From Histomonas meleagridis (Eukaryota > Parabasalia > Tritrichomonadida > Dientamoebidae), in the NCBI GenBank assembly GCA_020186115.1, contig WSYJ01000180.1:1-64000 (forward strand): a stretch of DNA of 64,000 nt, read 5' to 3'. The number at the start of each line of letters is the position of its first letter. The first letter of the stretch is position 1. Under the pieces are notes generated by a model. It was not told where the DNA came from. It made no database searches and saw nothing but the letters and a program-made list of their open reading frames with translations. Shown one piece after another: positions 51,508-62,698 of the stretch. The translations under genes were made by a program, and so were the position numbers.

Positions 51508-52590
51508 GCTTCAATCTGAAATATAGCTGAAGACTCGTACCAAATACGCATCGGCCAATACAAAAGTTAAAAATTTCACGGTTAAACATTAAAAAATTGT
51601 TGTTTTATCGGAGTTTTTCAATTTGCCCTTAAAACCTTTTAAGCAACATTTAATGATAACAAGAAAAGAAATGCTCATAATGCAGCGCGACCACTTTTAA
51701 ATAAGATAATGAATACGTGCTATAGAGCTGAATTAGAGCTTAAATTTGATGTGTAATTCATGTCGTTCCATTTGACTGTTTGTATAAAAATGGAAGTTTT
51801 ATAAAAGTTAAACAAATCTCTCCGTTTTGACAACAATTTTTTATGAACTGAAGTGAACGAATGAATAAAAATAATCATCTACAATGTGTTAACAAAGAAT
51901 TAGAATTGTTCGATAAATTATTTTCTTTATCTTTAATTTCTTGAACAAAAAAAGATTTTGTGTTTTTTCGTCATCATGAATTTGTGTTTCGAAAAAGATT
52001 TAACTTGATTTATTTTAATATAAAATAAAGCTTTAATTAATGAGATGCATTTCTTCAAAATTTAGAATGTTTTACGTGTTCAAAAAAATAAATAGATTAG
52101 AATAGTTTTGGAGTGAAAAAATATAAAATAATAAAAACGATACTGTTTCTAACTATTGTTGTTGCTAGAAAATGAATCAAAATGAATATATCATACTTTG
52201 AAAAAATGTATGTCAATTGTACATTACAAACATAAAGGAATAAATGTGTTGTTACATACAAAATTCTTCAAGTTGTTGAACATTTTAGAAACGTATAGAT
52301 TGGATTAAGAACCCAGATTGAGATCATGTGATTTTGAAAAATATTTTTCAAATCATGCACCTGACATATTCAAAAGTAGTGGTTTTACGTTTGTTCAACA
52401 TGAATAGATACTCGGCATCCCCAGAAATTTAGTGTATTTTGCTGAACAAGGGATTTTTTTGAACGTTTAAATTCTTGATTACTATCGGTTTAATGAAAAA
52501 TGGAACAGACTTTGTCAAACAATATCTTTTTTCACATGGTTTGTTTATGTCTAAATAACCGTAAAATTGCTTTTTATCCAAAATAATGGA
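51508..52590. other. Long intergenic gap
   Basis: About 1.1 kb without a reading frame of note. The DNA is AT-rich but less extreme than inside the ankyrin spacers. No RNA gene, repeat or remnant is recognised. Confidence 0.5.
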
Positions 52591-53400
52591 TCAATCCCTA
52601 TGCTTAGCAGCATAATTCAAAGGAGAATTTCCTTTATTATCTTCAACATTAACATCCAAACCTAAATTTTCAACAAGATATTCAATAATTGGAAGAGAAT
52701 TATAAGCAAAATGCAAAATAGTTTTTCCTTCATTATTTTCAGCATTTTTATCCAAACCTTTTAGAACCAAATATTTAACAACTGACAAATCTTTGCTCAA
52801 ACAAGCTAAATGTAAAAAAGTAAATCCATTTTCGTGAATATTAATATTTTCTTTTTCAAAAACTTGCTTCAAAAATTGAAGCCATCCAATTGAACAAGCA
52901 ATTTTTACTGCTTTTATTAGAAGCTTATTCTTTTTATTCTTATCTTTTTCAATGTCAATTAAATACTGAACAATTTCGAGACATTTCCCTTCGCAAGCGA
53001 ATTGTAAAGGAATCGTATCATTTCGATCAGACAAATATTGATCTGCGCCATTGGTGATTAAACATTGTTCAATGTCGAATCTATTGATTAAGCAAGCAAA
53101 CTTCAAAGGCGCCTCACCATCTGTGTTATAAGTGTTTGGATTTGCATGGCATTTTTCAATCAAATATTTATGATTTCAAAATGTCCGTTTTTACATGCTA
53201 CTAATAAAGGAGAATATGATGCACCTTCATACTGATGTACATTAACATTTGCTTTTAGCAAGATATTAACTATTCGAAAATATCCATTTTCGCACGCATG
53301 ATAAAATGGCGAGCTACAGAAATAATCGAGTGCATTTTTATCGGCGCCAACTTTTTCAATCAAATATTTGACGGTTTGAAGGCTGTAGTGCCTAGAGCTT
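52591..53400 (-). pseudogene. Ankyrin-repeat gene, 5'-truncated and frameshifted
   Basis: Ankyrin repeats of the ordinary kind run from about 53400 down: SPFYHACENGYFRIVNILLK, SPLLVACKNGHFEIIN, then in another frame APLKFACLINRFDIEQCL, IPLQFACEGKCLEIVQYL, TFLHLACLSKDLSVVKYLVL and SPLNYAAKHRD with TAA/TAG-type ending at 52591. The frame changes near 53160, where one missing base in an A-run (ATAAAT) breaks the expected IIKYLIEKC. At the 5' end the frame closes at a TGA near 53415 with no start codon. There are no spacers between repeats here, unlike the large ankyrin genes. It is probably dead. Confidence 0.8.
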
Positions 53401-53616
53401 GCAACGCAAAAATCTCAGCGAACTAGAAAATCTCATTTCAAGATCCACACATCGCATACATGGTAACAGTAAATTGTTATGAACTTTAAGGCTCTACCGA
53501 TCAAAGATTCTAGCTACAGACCTCGGAGCAGCACATTTAAAACATAAATATATGATCATATGTCACTTTTCGATTTCAAAGTTGATTTTGCAAAAAACAA
53601 AAAATAAATTGGACAT
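53401..53616. other. Short intergenic DNA
   Basis: About 215 bases between the broken ankyrin gene and the end of the YIPF gene; nothing is recognised. Confidence 0.4.
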
Positions 53617-54312
53617 TTAGGCAAAACATATTAAATGAACAATAACGTGAGCAACTACATACAAAGCTGCGGCCACAAGATCAGATTTTGGCCCATTTAC
53701 TGTTATTTGATCTCTGTTTTTCATCTTGTTTACTATAGAGTATCCACCCAACAGCGCAAACCCAATTGAAAAAATTATGTTTGCTCGAAATCTGAAAATG
53801 ATGACTATGAAAGAGGATGGGATTAAATAAATCACGGAGTATCCAAATAATGTTATCATTTTGATTATTTGTGGAGAATGAACTTTGTCAAGATACCATA
53901 TAAGAAATGGTGAACCAAAAACAAAAGCACATAATATGATAAACGTCCATACAAGATATGAGAAATGATATGTAAAATTAGATTTGTCTTTAATCCAAAT
54001 GTTGATTGTACCAAATGCAAATGTGAGAAATGATACTGTTGCTGTTATCCAGATTGGACCATACAAATCTTTTTTATTTAATGATCCCAAGAAATTGGTT
54101 CCCATTGGATTAGCTGCTGCAAAAATCCTATCTACGAAGTCTTGAGTGGTAACATCGAAAAAATTTTTATAATAATCTAAAGAAAACTTTGAATTACTTT
54201 TGGGTTGATTTTCATTCTGATTGCTTAAAAACGGTGTTGTTTCTGTTGGTATAGGGTTGGTTGGTACTTGAGAAAATGACAAATCATCGCTATTATCAAG
54301 GATATCGGCCAT
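53617..54312 (-). CDS. Yip1/YIPF-family Golgi membrane protein
   Basis: This is a 231-residue protein from the ATG at 54312. The N-terminal 60 residues are polar and cytosolic. YYKNFFDVTTQDFVDRIFAA and LNKKDLYGPIWITATVSFLT match the conserved entry region of YIPF proteins (FFDV and DLYGPFWI), closest to the YIPF1/2 type. Five membrane helices follow: ITATVSFLTFAFGTINIW, FSYLVWTFIILCAFVFG, MITLFGYSVIYLIPSSFIVI, NIIFSIGFALLGGYSIV and LVAAALYVVAHVIVHLICFA. The family binds Rab GTPases and helps ER-Golgi vesicle traffic. Length and topology are normal for the family. Confidence 0.9.
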   Translation of the reverse strand: MADILDNSDDLSFSQVPTNPIPTETTPFLSNQNENQPKSNSKFSLDYYKNFFDVTTQDFVDRIFAAANPMGTNFLGSLNKKDLYGPIWITATVSFLTFAFGTINIWIKDKSNFTYHFSYLVWTFIILCAFVFGSPFLIWYLDKVHSPQIIKMITLFGYSVIYLIPSSFIVIIFRFRANIIFSIGFALLGGYSIVNKMKNRDQITVNGPKSDLVAAALYVVAHVIVHLICFA

Positions 54313-54525
54313 TAAGATTTAATAAATTTGGTCAACTTAGGGGGGTCCAATTTTTAGTCGAACAAACTCTGTCAATAGTATGTCTCACTTTTAGACATCA
54401 TTTTAATCGTATGGAACATTGTGTCAATTTTCGTTTCATTCAAAAATAAATGTCATTTGTGTTTTGATTGAAAACATTTTTTCATTTCACATTCCGAAAA
54501 TTTTTTGAAAAATTACACAAAACCC

Positions 54526-57500
54526 TTAATTGCAAATTTTATTAATTAATTCATTGAATACACCTTCGCTAATACCGAACGTTTTACCTTCTAACGCAGC
54601 CATTAACAAAGGAGATACTTTATAATTTGATCTTTTACCTGTTTGAGCACTTATTATCGTTGCAACGAAATACGGACTATTTATATTTGTCAACATATTT
54701 AAGTTTTGTTCACTAACATCGAAGCAACGAAATGGTGCACTATCTTTATTAATCCAATTTAACAAATAACTTTTCAAAGCTGATTTAGGAGCGAATCTTA
54801 ACAAAAGTAATAAAGCAACAGCGACATTACCATTGTTATTCTTGAAGTCATAAATTATATTTTCTTCATTTTCGTTTAATTTATCTTTAAACAACAAAGA
54901 GAAAACTTTTGTAATATTTTCGTTTTCATTTTTAACAAATTTTTCTAAAGATGAAAACATATCAATTGAGTTAATATAAGCTCCGAATAATATTAATATT
55001 GAATAAAAATTGTTTTCATTAAAATCAAGTTTAGATTGATCATTAATAACATCAATAATATCATTTGAAATATATTTATTAATATTTGATTTATCTTTTA
55101 TGTAATTAAAAGAAGAAACAATCAAATTTAATGTTGAAGGGTTTTTTAACTTAAAAAGAATTAAAATACTTAAAAAATATAATTTACATGCAATTTCCTC
55201 ATTCTTTATATCAATTAAACTTAATGCTTCACATACGGATACTAAAATTATTTCTTCTTTAAAGTCTTTAATTATTTTTATCGACTTGTTAATAATTTTC
55301 TCATTTTCTAACTCAGTACTAAAAGCAGCAGCGAAAATTAAAGAATTACAAATTTGTAATATGTCTTGTGTATTATCAATGTTTTCCATATGTTTTTTGA
55401 ATAATATTTCTTTATCATTTATTAAATTTTTAAGTAATATAGCAATAGTTTTAGATTGAGATATATCATTATTTATAAATATTTCAAATACTTTTGGAAA
55501 ATCAATTTCAACATTTTGTTTCGAGTTTAATATTAATGAATGTAATACATTTGAGAATAAACTTTTTAGATTAGTTAAAATATGTGTTTGATATATCATT
55601 CGAATATTAGTTAAACAATATATTAATATGTTCAAATCTTCATTATTAAATGAATGATTTGCTAACAATGAAGAAATTATATTCGAAACATATAAAATTT
55701 TATCATTAAAAGTTTCATAACATTTTTGTAATATATTTAACCATATTTTAGTTACTAATTTCTTATTATTTATTGCTAAAATTATCACAATTTCTATTAA
55801 TGTTTCATCATTACGATTAAATATATTTTCGAATAATAACTCAATAGCTTTCTCATTACAAGAAAATTGATGCCAAATAATATTCGAAAATATTGATGAA
55901 TTATTTGGTAAAGTTTTATAAATATCAATAAAATTATCAATGAATTCAACATGTGAATTTATGTTATTAACCCAATTTTTAATCCAAGGCTCTAAATATA
56001 TGAAAGAAATTGGTTTAACTCTTTCTTCGATATATTCGAAAATATTAAAATACTCAACTAAAAACTCATAATAACAATTCGGATTATTATTCGCCACATC
56101 ATAAGATAAAGATTTAACATAACCTAATAAATTTTCCGGAACTAATTCTTTCGGTGCTTTTAATACCTTAAAATTATGTTTAAAAGAAAATGATGTATAA
56201 ACAGCTTGAATTAAATCAATTGCTGCTTTTTTTAAATGACTTGATACATGATCATTAATCATACTTAAGAATGACATATTTAACATTAACCATTGTAATG
56301 TCGAAGAATCGATTTTAACTTTATCTTTAAGATTATCTAAAGTTAAACTTCTTTGTGTAACATTAATTATAGCTTCATATAATGTAGAATTTGATGGTGA
56401 TAAAAACGTATATACATTTTTAGATGTGCTTACAACAAATTCTTTTAAATCTTGTTTATATTCATGTGGTCGAGTATATTTCTCTATATCTCTTGTCATT
56501 AAAACTTTTATAGTTGCGAATTCAAATGTTTTATATTTCTTAATTTCACTAACAAATTGTATTGACTTTTGATGTAATTGGACATTAGTTTTTTGTCCAT
56601 TAACAATTGCTTTATAAATTGTATTTGGTTTAGTTAATGATTCGATTGTAGAAATTGGTATATGTTCTGAAGGTGGACCTAAAATTTCATTAAATTCTAT
56701 TAAGTCATTTATAAAGAAAAATCGATATTGTTGATCAAATAATGATTGATTTCGTGATACGAAATTCGAAAATGTTTGATTAGGTTCAAAGAATATATAA
56801 CGAGTAATCTTTAATGCAGGTTTCATTTCGACAAAACTTCTTAATAATTGTGCAGTAGGGAATTTATTTTCATCGAAAGAATCTAAAAATACGACAATAG
56901 TAACTTTATCATCAGATATTTCATTTAAAGCGTTTAAAATTACATAAGGTATAATCATAGTATTAGTAATATTACCAATTTTTGAAGTATATAAATAATA
57001 TATTAATGACCCATCATTAGCATTATGACTTTCAGGTATGAAAAATCCGGAAACTTGTTCTAATTGATCTTCTGTGAAACTCATGTTTAAAAGATTTGTT
57101 AATTTATTCGATTGTGGATCTTTAATATTAGCCATAGTATTACATCGTGGTCGAATTGTAGTCTTAGGTTGACCCATCGATTGGATTTTACTTAATAATC
57201 CTTCGATATTATTTTTTATGATTGTTTCATCTTTCATTTCATTTACTGCTTTAATTAATTGTTGTTGTACAGGCCAAAGTTCTGCATGTAAAGTTTTCCG
57301 TACAGTTATTTCATTCACTTGAATATTTTGTGTTGTTTCAATTAAATCAATATTAATAATTCGTTCGAACATTTGTGAAAATGTTTTATGTACTTGTTGT
57401 GCTAAATCATTAAAACATTGATAATCTTGACCTCGTTCACCTATATCACCTTTTAATGTAGAAGCCATTAAAAACGAAGAAGTATCTAATAATGTGTTTT

Positions 57501-60500
57501 GTACTTGTTTTGATAAATCGTCAGTAAAACCTATAAATTTAGGATTAGTAAATGTAGGTAATAAAAATCGTAAAAAGAAAAACCCATTTAATATTTGGAA
57601 AACAAAATTTCCATATTTTTCAAACACCATTTTATATATTAATTGTATTTCATCAATAATTCCAATTGGTAAATCTTTAGTATATTGATCTATTGAATCA
57701 ATAATTTCATTGATTAAATTCCTGAAATTAATTCGATTTTCTTCAATGTCTTCATTAGGTGAAAGTTTTCTTTTTTCAATTGTATAATGTTTACCTTCAT
57801 TACACGATTTAATTATATTATTAAAAATCGGTTTTAATAAATTCTTCATCCATTCAGTACCTACAATTCGAGGATATAAACTTACAACTTTAGCAGGTAC
57901 ACTATTACCTCTAAATAATGTAGTTTTTGTAGATTCTTCGACATTTTTTAATTCGATTTCTATCATTTTAGTTATAAGTCTATCTTGACATTTCTTATAA
58001 ATCGAAGCATCTAATAATGCATTAGCAAATATTTCTGCTCTAGAAAATGGTATTAAACTAGAAACAAATTCAATTATTTCGAATCCATTATCAAATAATA
58101 TATCAATTAAATCTAAATTTTGATATTTATCTGCTTCAACTATTTTAGCTTCTGGGACTTTAAAGACAGAAGCTAAAGCACTCATAAATACTGCTCTAAC
58201 TTTATCCTTTTCTGCAAATCCCATTGATAAACAATGTTCCATACCTATATCCATATTTTGCTTTAATAAACTTGCTAATACTGGTACAAGTTCTATAACA
58301 TTTTGATCATTTATTGAATCTAAACGTGATTTAATTGCTGCGAAATAAAACATAAATAAAGAACTCGCTTGTTCTTTAGCTGGTGTAGGTAAAGAATTAT
58401 CAATACAATCAAATAAATTTAAGTTATCTAACATTGAAGCTAAAGCATTTTGTACAGTAGTTACATATTGTTTAGAATGTTCATTTGAACTTGGTAACCA
58501 ACCAATTAAAGTTTTTGATATATTATTACGTACATTTGGTGATAAATATAAATCATTTTCTTTTAATAAATTATATAATGCTATTAAACATTGTGAATAT
58601 AATAATCGGAATTCTTCACCTGTAACCATATCAGAAAATATCATTAAATTTAATGAAAAATCAGAAAATGTTTGTAATTTAATCATTTGAGGTTCCCAAA
58701 GTTTTTGTGTTAAAATTCCTTTAAAAATTTTCATTATGTTTTTAAAGATAATTAAATTTTCTTTTTCTTGTTCATTTAAACCTTGCTCATTACGTATTAA
58801 ATATACCCATGAAGATAAATATGTAACAAAAGGCATAAAATGATTAATATGTAAAGAGATAGGTATCATAGATACTAAAATTTGAGTTAAATCACCAGAA
58901 TCACTAATAATACTTTTAGTAACTGAATAAAGTTTCGTTTTTTCTACAGCTATTAATGAATATAATACACTAGAAATACCAATCCATTCATTAGTAACTT
59001 GTTCTTTAGTTAAAGGAATATTTTTCTTTGGTTTCATTTCTTCATCTATTAATGAAGAATTAATATTATATGTTAATGATATGAAATATTTAAATATATA
59101 ATTATAAGCGATTTTAATTCCATCGGAAATTGTTGGTAATAATCTTAATGAATTACGAATACATTGATGACCTGTAGTTAATGTACGAATTTTTCGTACT
59201 TCTGCTATTAATGATTGATAATTTTCGACAGGAAATATTAAATCAGGTAAATTCGTATCTACAATTTCAATTAAATTAGATAATATAATTTTACCGATGT
59301 TACGAATTCGTTTTTTAGAAGGGCCGAAAAATAATAATGAAATTGCTTCTAAATTTGATACAATTGAATATATATTTGGTAAACTATTTTCTGGAATATT
59401 CCTCGAATTAGGTAATTGGAAAAATGTATGTAAGAAATTAGCAGCACTTAAAAATATCTTTGGAACAGAATTAGAAAATTGTGATGGCTTATATAAGCCT
59501 ATAGAATTATAATAATCCATTAAGAAATCAATAATAAATTTAATCGATTCCCATAATGATTCATTATGATCAGTAATATCAAATGAAGAATTCTCAAAAA
59601 AGCCTATAAACAAATGTTGAGCTGGAAAATCAATATGTTTTGATATGATTTTTGTTAAATTATTTAATATATTCTCTTGTGTAAATATTAAATGATTAAA
59701 AAATAATGGATAAAGTTGAAACCCTTTTAACAAATATAAAAAATATGTGGAACATTGTTGATCTGTTACTGCTTTTTCAAAGATTGTTATAATTATTGGT
59801 ACAAATATTTGTAAATCTTCAATAGTTAAATGTGGTATTTGTACTTTTGATATTTGTGAAATTTGACGTAATAAATTATATACAATTTTACAAAAACATA
59901 TAATGCCTTCTGTTTTATTCGTGGTTAAAATTGGTATTATTTTTTCCGAAAAAAATGCGCGATTATAATAATAAACACATGTAGGAAAATCAATGGATGA
60001 TAATGAATTCCCAAAAATTGAATGTTTACCTTGAATATAATAATTGGTCGTTATACTATAAAATTGACTCATAAATTCATTTAATACATGATGATTATGT
60101 GATAATGATAAGAATTTTAAGCCATATAATATCGTAGTATATAATGCATCCTTTGGGGTGCCCTTGAGTTCGTTAATTTTCAATAGTTTATCTAAAAATG
60201 GATCTTGGCATCCACTGATTCTTGCTGGTTGTAAAATTAGTAATGCCATTTGTGTGGATAAAAATGATGTTTTGATTTCCTTGGATTCTTTACTCCAATC
60301 ATCAACAATTGTAAAAAAATGTGATGCTCCTTCAATATTATTATGTTTGTCTAAAAATTGTATAAAACTTGGAGTATCATTTTTACATGAAAAAAGTATG
60401 GAATCACGTAAAATTTCACAGAAATCTTTTTGCTTTTTTTTAATAATTGGTTGAGTAATTTGAAGTAATTCTTCAATAAGAGGTTCAATTCTGTCAACTC

Positions 60501-61056
60501 TTCCTGCAAGATATTTGATGGGGATTAGATGAGTGGAGAATGTTTTTGTGGCTATTGTTGAAATTAAACTAGAACAAAAAGCTCGATATAATTCATTAGA
60601 CATAGATCCAACAGTAACAAGAAATGATTTGAAGAACTTACGAATATATTTTGCATATCCTGAAAATTCACTTCCAAAAATTGTAAGTGATTGGTTAATT
60701 ATTAAACGATTTATAGAATCATCTGTAGGATCAGCTTGTATATTTTGATCATTATAATACTGACAAGATTGTTTCGCCAATAAATAGTATAAAGAAAGTG
60801 AAAATAAATTTTGGAATCTCCAATCTTTTCCCGCGTTGTTCTTTAGAATATTTTCTGCTTGCGTCAAAAATAGTAGCAAAATGCTATCAATTCTTTTCCT
60901 GCTAAAATGTTTTATAACAAGTAATACTTTGGAAAAATGTTTTTCTAAATAGCTTTCAGCATCCACTTCTTTGGTTGCCATAACATTACTTTCCGTCACT
61001 GGGTGCTTTTCCAACATTTGGTTAAAATGTATTATTATTTCTTCAAGTGGATCCAT
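54526..61056 (-). CDS. Neurofibromin/IRA-type RasGAP
   Basis: This is a 2176-residue protein from the ATG at 61056; the frame continues 19 codons upstream to a GTG. The RasGAP domain lies near residues 1000-1230: TTLFRGNSVPAKVVSLYPRI carries the arginine finger (Arg in LFRGN) and FLRFLLPTFTNPKFIGF is the FLR motif. After it, near residues 1340-1480, a CRAL-TRIO/Sec14-like region (LIYYLYTSKIGN, DKVTIVVFLDSFDENKFP) is placed as in neurofibromin and yeast IRA1/2. The flanks are helical repeats. It would switch Ras-type GTPases off by speeding GTP hydrolysis. It is the largest intact gene here, with no break in over 6.5 kb. Confidence 0.92.
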   Translation of the reverse strand: MDPLEEIIIHFNQMLEKHPVTESNVMATKEVDAESYLEKHFSKVLLVIKHFSRKRIDSILLLFLTQAENILKNNAGKDWRFQNLFSLSLYYLLAKQSCQYYNDQNIQADPTDDSINRLIINQSLTIFGSEFSGYAKYIRKFFKSFLVTVGSMSNELYRAFCSSLISTIATKTFSTHLIPIKYLAGRVDRIEPLIEELLQITQPIIKKKQKDFCEILRDSILFSCKNDTPSFIQFLDKHNNIEGASHFFTIVDDWSKESKEIKTSFLSTQMALLILQPARISGCQDPFLDKLLKINELKGTPKDALYTTILYGLKFLSLSHNHHVLNEFMSQFYSITTNYYIQGKHSIFGNSLSSIDFPTCVYYYNRAFFSEKIIPILTTNKTEGIICFCKIVYNLLRQISQISKVQIPHLTIEDLQIFVPIIITIFEKAVTDQQCSTYFLYLLKGFQLYPLFFNHLIFTQENILNNLTKIISKHIDFPAQHLFIGFFENSSFDITDHNESLWESIKFIIDFLMDYYNSIGLYKPSQFSNSVPKIFLSAANFLHTFFQLPNSRNIPENSLPNIYSIVSNLEAISLLFFGPSKKRIRNIGKIILSNLIEIVDTNLPDLIFPVENYQSLIAEVRKIRTLTTGHQCIRNSLRLLPTISDGIKIAYNYIFKYFISLTYNINSSLIDEEMKPKKNIPLTKEQVTNEWIGISSVLYSLIAVEKTKLYSVTKSIISDSGDLTQILVSMIPISLHINHFMPFVTYLSSWVYLIRNEQGLNEQEKENLIIFKNIMKIFKGILTQKLWEPQMIKLQTFSDFSLNLMIFSDMVTGEEFRLLYSQCLIALYNLLKENDLYLSPNVRNNISKTLIGWLPSSNEHSKQYVTTVQNALASMLDNLNLFDCIDNSLPTPAKEQASSLFMFYFAAIKSRLDSINDQNVIELVPVLASLLKQNMDIGMEHCLSMGFAEKDKVRAVFMSALASVFKVPEAKIVEADKYQNLDLIDILFDNGFEIIEFVSSLIPFSRAEIFANALLDASIYKKCQDRLITKMIEIELKNVEESTKTTLFRGNSVPAKVVSLYPRIVGTEWMKNLLKPIFNNIIKSCNEGKHYTIEKRKLSPNEDIEENRINFRNLINEIIDSIDQYTKDLPIGIIDEIQLIYKMVFEKYGNFVFQILNGFFFLRFLLPTFTNPKFIGFTDDLSKQVQNTLLDTSSFLMASTLKGDIGERGQDYQCFNDLAQQVHKTFSQMFERIINIDLIETTQNIQVNEITVRKTLHAELWPVQQQLIKAVNEMKDETIIKNNIEGLLSKIQSMGQPKTTIRPRCNTMANIKDPQSNKLTNLLNMSFTEDQLEQVSGFFIPESHNANDGSLIYYLYTSKIGNITNTMIIPYVILNALNEISDDKVTIVVFLDSFDENKFPTAQLLRSFVEMKPALKITRYIFFEPNQTFSNFVSRNQSLFDQQYRFFFINDLIEFNEILGPPSEHIPISTIESLTKPNTIYKAIVNGQKTNVQLHQKSIQFVSEIKKYKTFEFATIKVLMTRDIEKYTRPHEYKQDLKEFVVSTSKNVYTFLSPSNSTLYEAIINVTQRSLTLDNLKDKVKIDSSTLQWLMLNMSFLSMINDHVSSHLKKAAIDLIQAVYTSFSFKHNFKVLKAPKELVPENLLGYVKSLSYDVANNNPNCYYEFLVEYFNIFEYIEERVKPISFIYLEPWIKNWVNNINSHVEFIDNFIDIYKTLPNNSSIFSNIIWHQFSCNEKAIELLFENIFNRNDETLIEIVIILAINNKKLVTKIWLNILQKCYETFNDKILYVSNIISSLLANHSFNNEDLNILIYCLTNIRMIYQTHILTNLKSLFSNVLHSLILNSKQNVEIDFPKVFEIFINNDISQSKTIAILLKNLINDKEILFKKHMENIDNTQDILQICNSLIFAAAFSTELENEKIINKSIKIIKDFKEEIILVSVCEALSLIDIKNEEIACKLYFLSILILFKLKNPSTLNLIVSSFNYIKDKSNINKYISNDIIDVINDQSKLDFNENNFYSILILFGAYINSIDMFSSLEKFVKNENENITKVFSLLFKDKLNENEENIIYDFKNNNGNVAVALLLLLRFAPKSALKSYLLNWINKDSAPFRCFDVSEQNLNMLTNINSPYFVATIISAQTGKRSNYKVSPLLMAALEGKTFGISEGVFNELINKICN

Positions 61057-61113
61057 TTTTTTTTTTCGAGTGCGCACCCACACAAAAAAACAGAAATTTG
61101 GTTTACTGTTCAC

Positions 61114-62189
61114 TTTTTGAATGCCTTCAGGGAGTTGTAAATCTTTAATTAATTCCTATAAACCAGATAAAAATTGAGTATCGCAAAATAACAAATTTCG
61201 GGAAATTAGTTTATTAAATTTTCATTTACATTAAATTTGTTCAGTATAAAAATTGATGAGATACTTTTTAACATATATTAAATTGATTTGATATGAAAAT
61301 AATTCCAATTTACTTTACAGCTGTGAATTCAATTAAGTTGGTTCCGTACGTTTAAAATAAATTATTAATAAAAATGATTTTTTTTATATTTTGATAAAAG
61401 TATGAATACCCAAACATATAAAAATATAAAGCATTTATTCATGTTAATCATGTATATAAATTATAATAAAAAATTCAAAGCAGATAACAGGTTATCAAAA
61501 AAAAAAAATGTTAAAAATTTAACCCTTTTTTATTTCGATCAATAATCAATATATTAAATTTATTCCAAGTTTAACAAATTACAAATTAATAACATAATTT
61601 AAATTTATTTATGCTAATCTTTTGAACCTGTCTTATTTTGGATAAATCTTGAAAATAAATATTTTTTGTCACTTTTTTAAACATCATTTTTTTAATTAAC
61701 GATTTCTTGTGTAAATAATGGATAAAATTATTTGATTACCAACAATATTTATTGTATTAATCTTGTTAAATAAACTTTTTATAAATAATGAAAAATTATC
61801 GGTTTTTTCTCGGCGAAAAATACATTTTTCCCTTATTTGTCTAATATTAAGATCCAAATAATGAATAATATTATAGCTTAAAGTTACCTAATATATATAT
61901 ATATATATATATAATATTAATAAATATCTAATATATTTAGTTCAAAAAATCAATAAAATATTAAATTTTTCTAAATTCATTACAACTCGGTTTGTGGGTG
62001 GGTTTATTTAAACTCTATGAATATCATAAATTCTTGATCTACATTAGATAAAGTTTCTCATTGTTTATCCAATTTTTTAAAATTTTTGATCAATTACAAT
62101 TAATCATGCTATTTTAAAAAATATTCAATATTTTTAGTAATTCAGCTTTTTCTTCCATTTTTTTCTAAGGTAATGGTTCATAACATACA
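61114..62189. other. Long intergenic gap
   Basis: About 1.07 kb of very AT-rich DNA upstream of the RasGAP gene. A (TA)n run lies at 61890-61912. No gene is recognised up to the MULE remnant. Confidence 0.5.
61890..61912. repeat. (TA)n microsatellite
   Basis: Simple TA dinucleotide run in the long intergenic gap upstream of the RasGAP gene. Confidence 0.9.
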
Positions 62190-62640
62190 CATTACATATT
62201 GCGACTCGTCACATTCATATGATACATCGACTATATCATCGCCATTCGGCATGATAAAGTTTAATATAAATTCCAATTCCGATAGATCTGTTCCATGTTG
62301 GATGTGTACAAACAAGAAGATTTGAACATCGATTGGTTAGATCAATTGCAAAAATAAAGAAATCGAAGTGACATGATAAAAATGGATTACAAAAAGTTAT
62401 TATAGTCGATAGATTAAAATCACAGGAATTAGCTATAAGAGAAATAATGCCTGAAACAATTATTGTTTTATGTAAAATACATATGATTCGTTCAGTTGAG
62501 CAAACATTTGGCCCACAACTGTGAAATTTAATTGTGGGAATGTATGAATTGGTAAAGAGTAATAAAATTTTCGTTTCGCCTACACAAGTGTCACATTTGG
62601 TATCAATTACGATTACCATTATTTTTATTTTAAACAAAAT
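62190..62640 (+). pseudogene. MULE-type transposase remnant
   Basis: On the plus strand a broken frame reads NGLQKVIIVDRLKSQELA then IREIMPETIIVLCKIHMI and RSVEQTFGPQL, followed by TGA (62521-62523) and NLIVGMYELVKSNKIF. This matches the core of MULE transposases: a strand ending in Asp, 'AI...fP.....LC..H', then a helix. Stops (for example TGA at 62369-62371) and frame changes break it upstream. An open minus-strand frame over the same bases is a shadow. It is a dead piece of a Mutator-like element without visible ends. Confidence 0.55.
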
Positions 62641-62698
62641 TTAAATATTATTTCATATTAAAAGATATTGCACAAATTGTTAAAAAAAAAAAGAAAAT

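Noticed and set aside
62236-62637. A 133-codon minus-strand gene
   Set aside because: The plus strand over the same bases reads as a MULE transposase; the minus-strand product is Cys- and Ile-rich with no known content.
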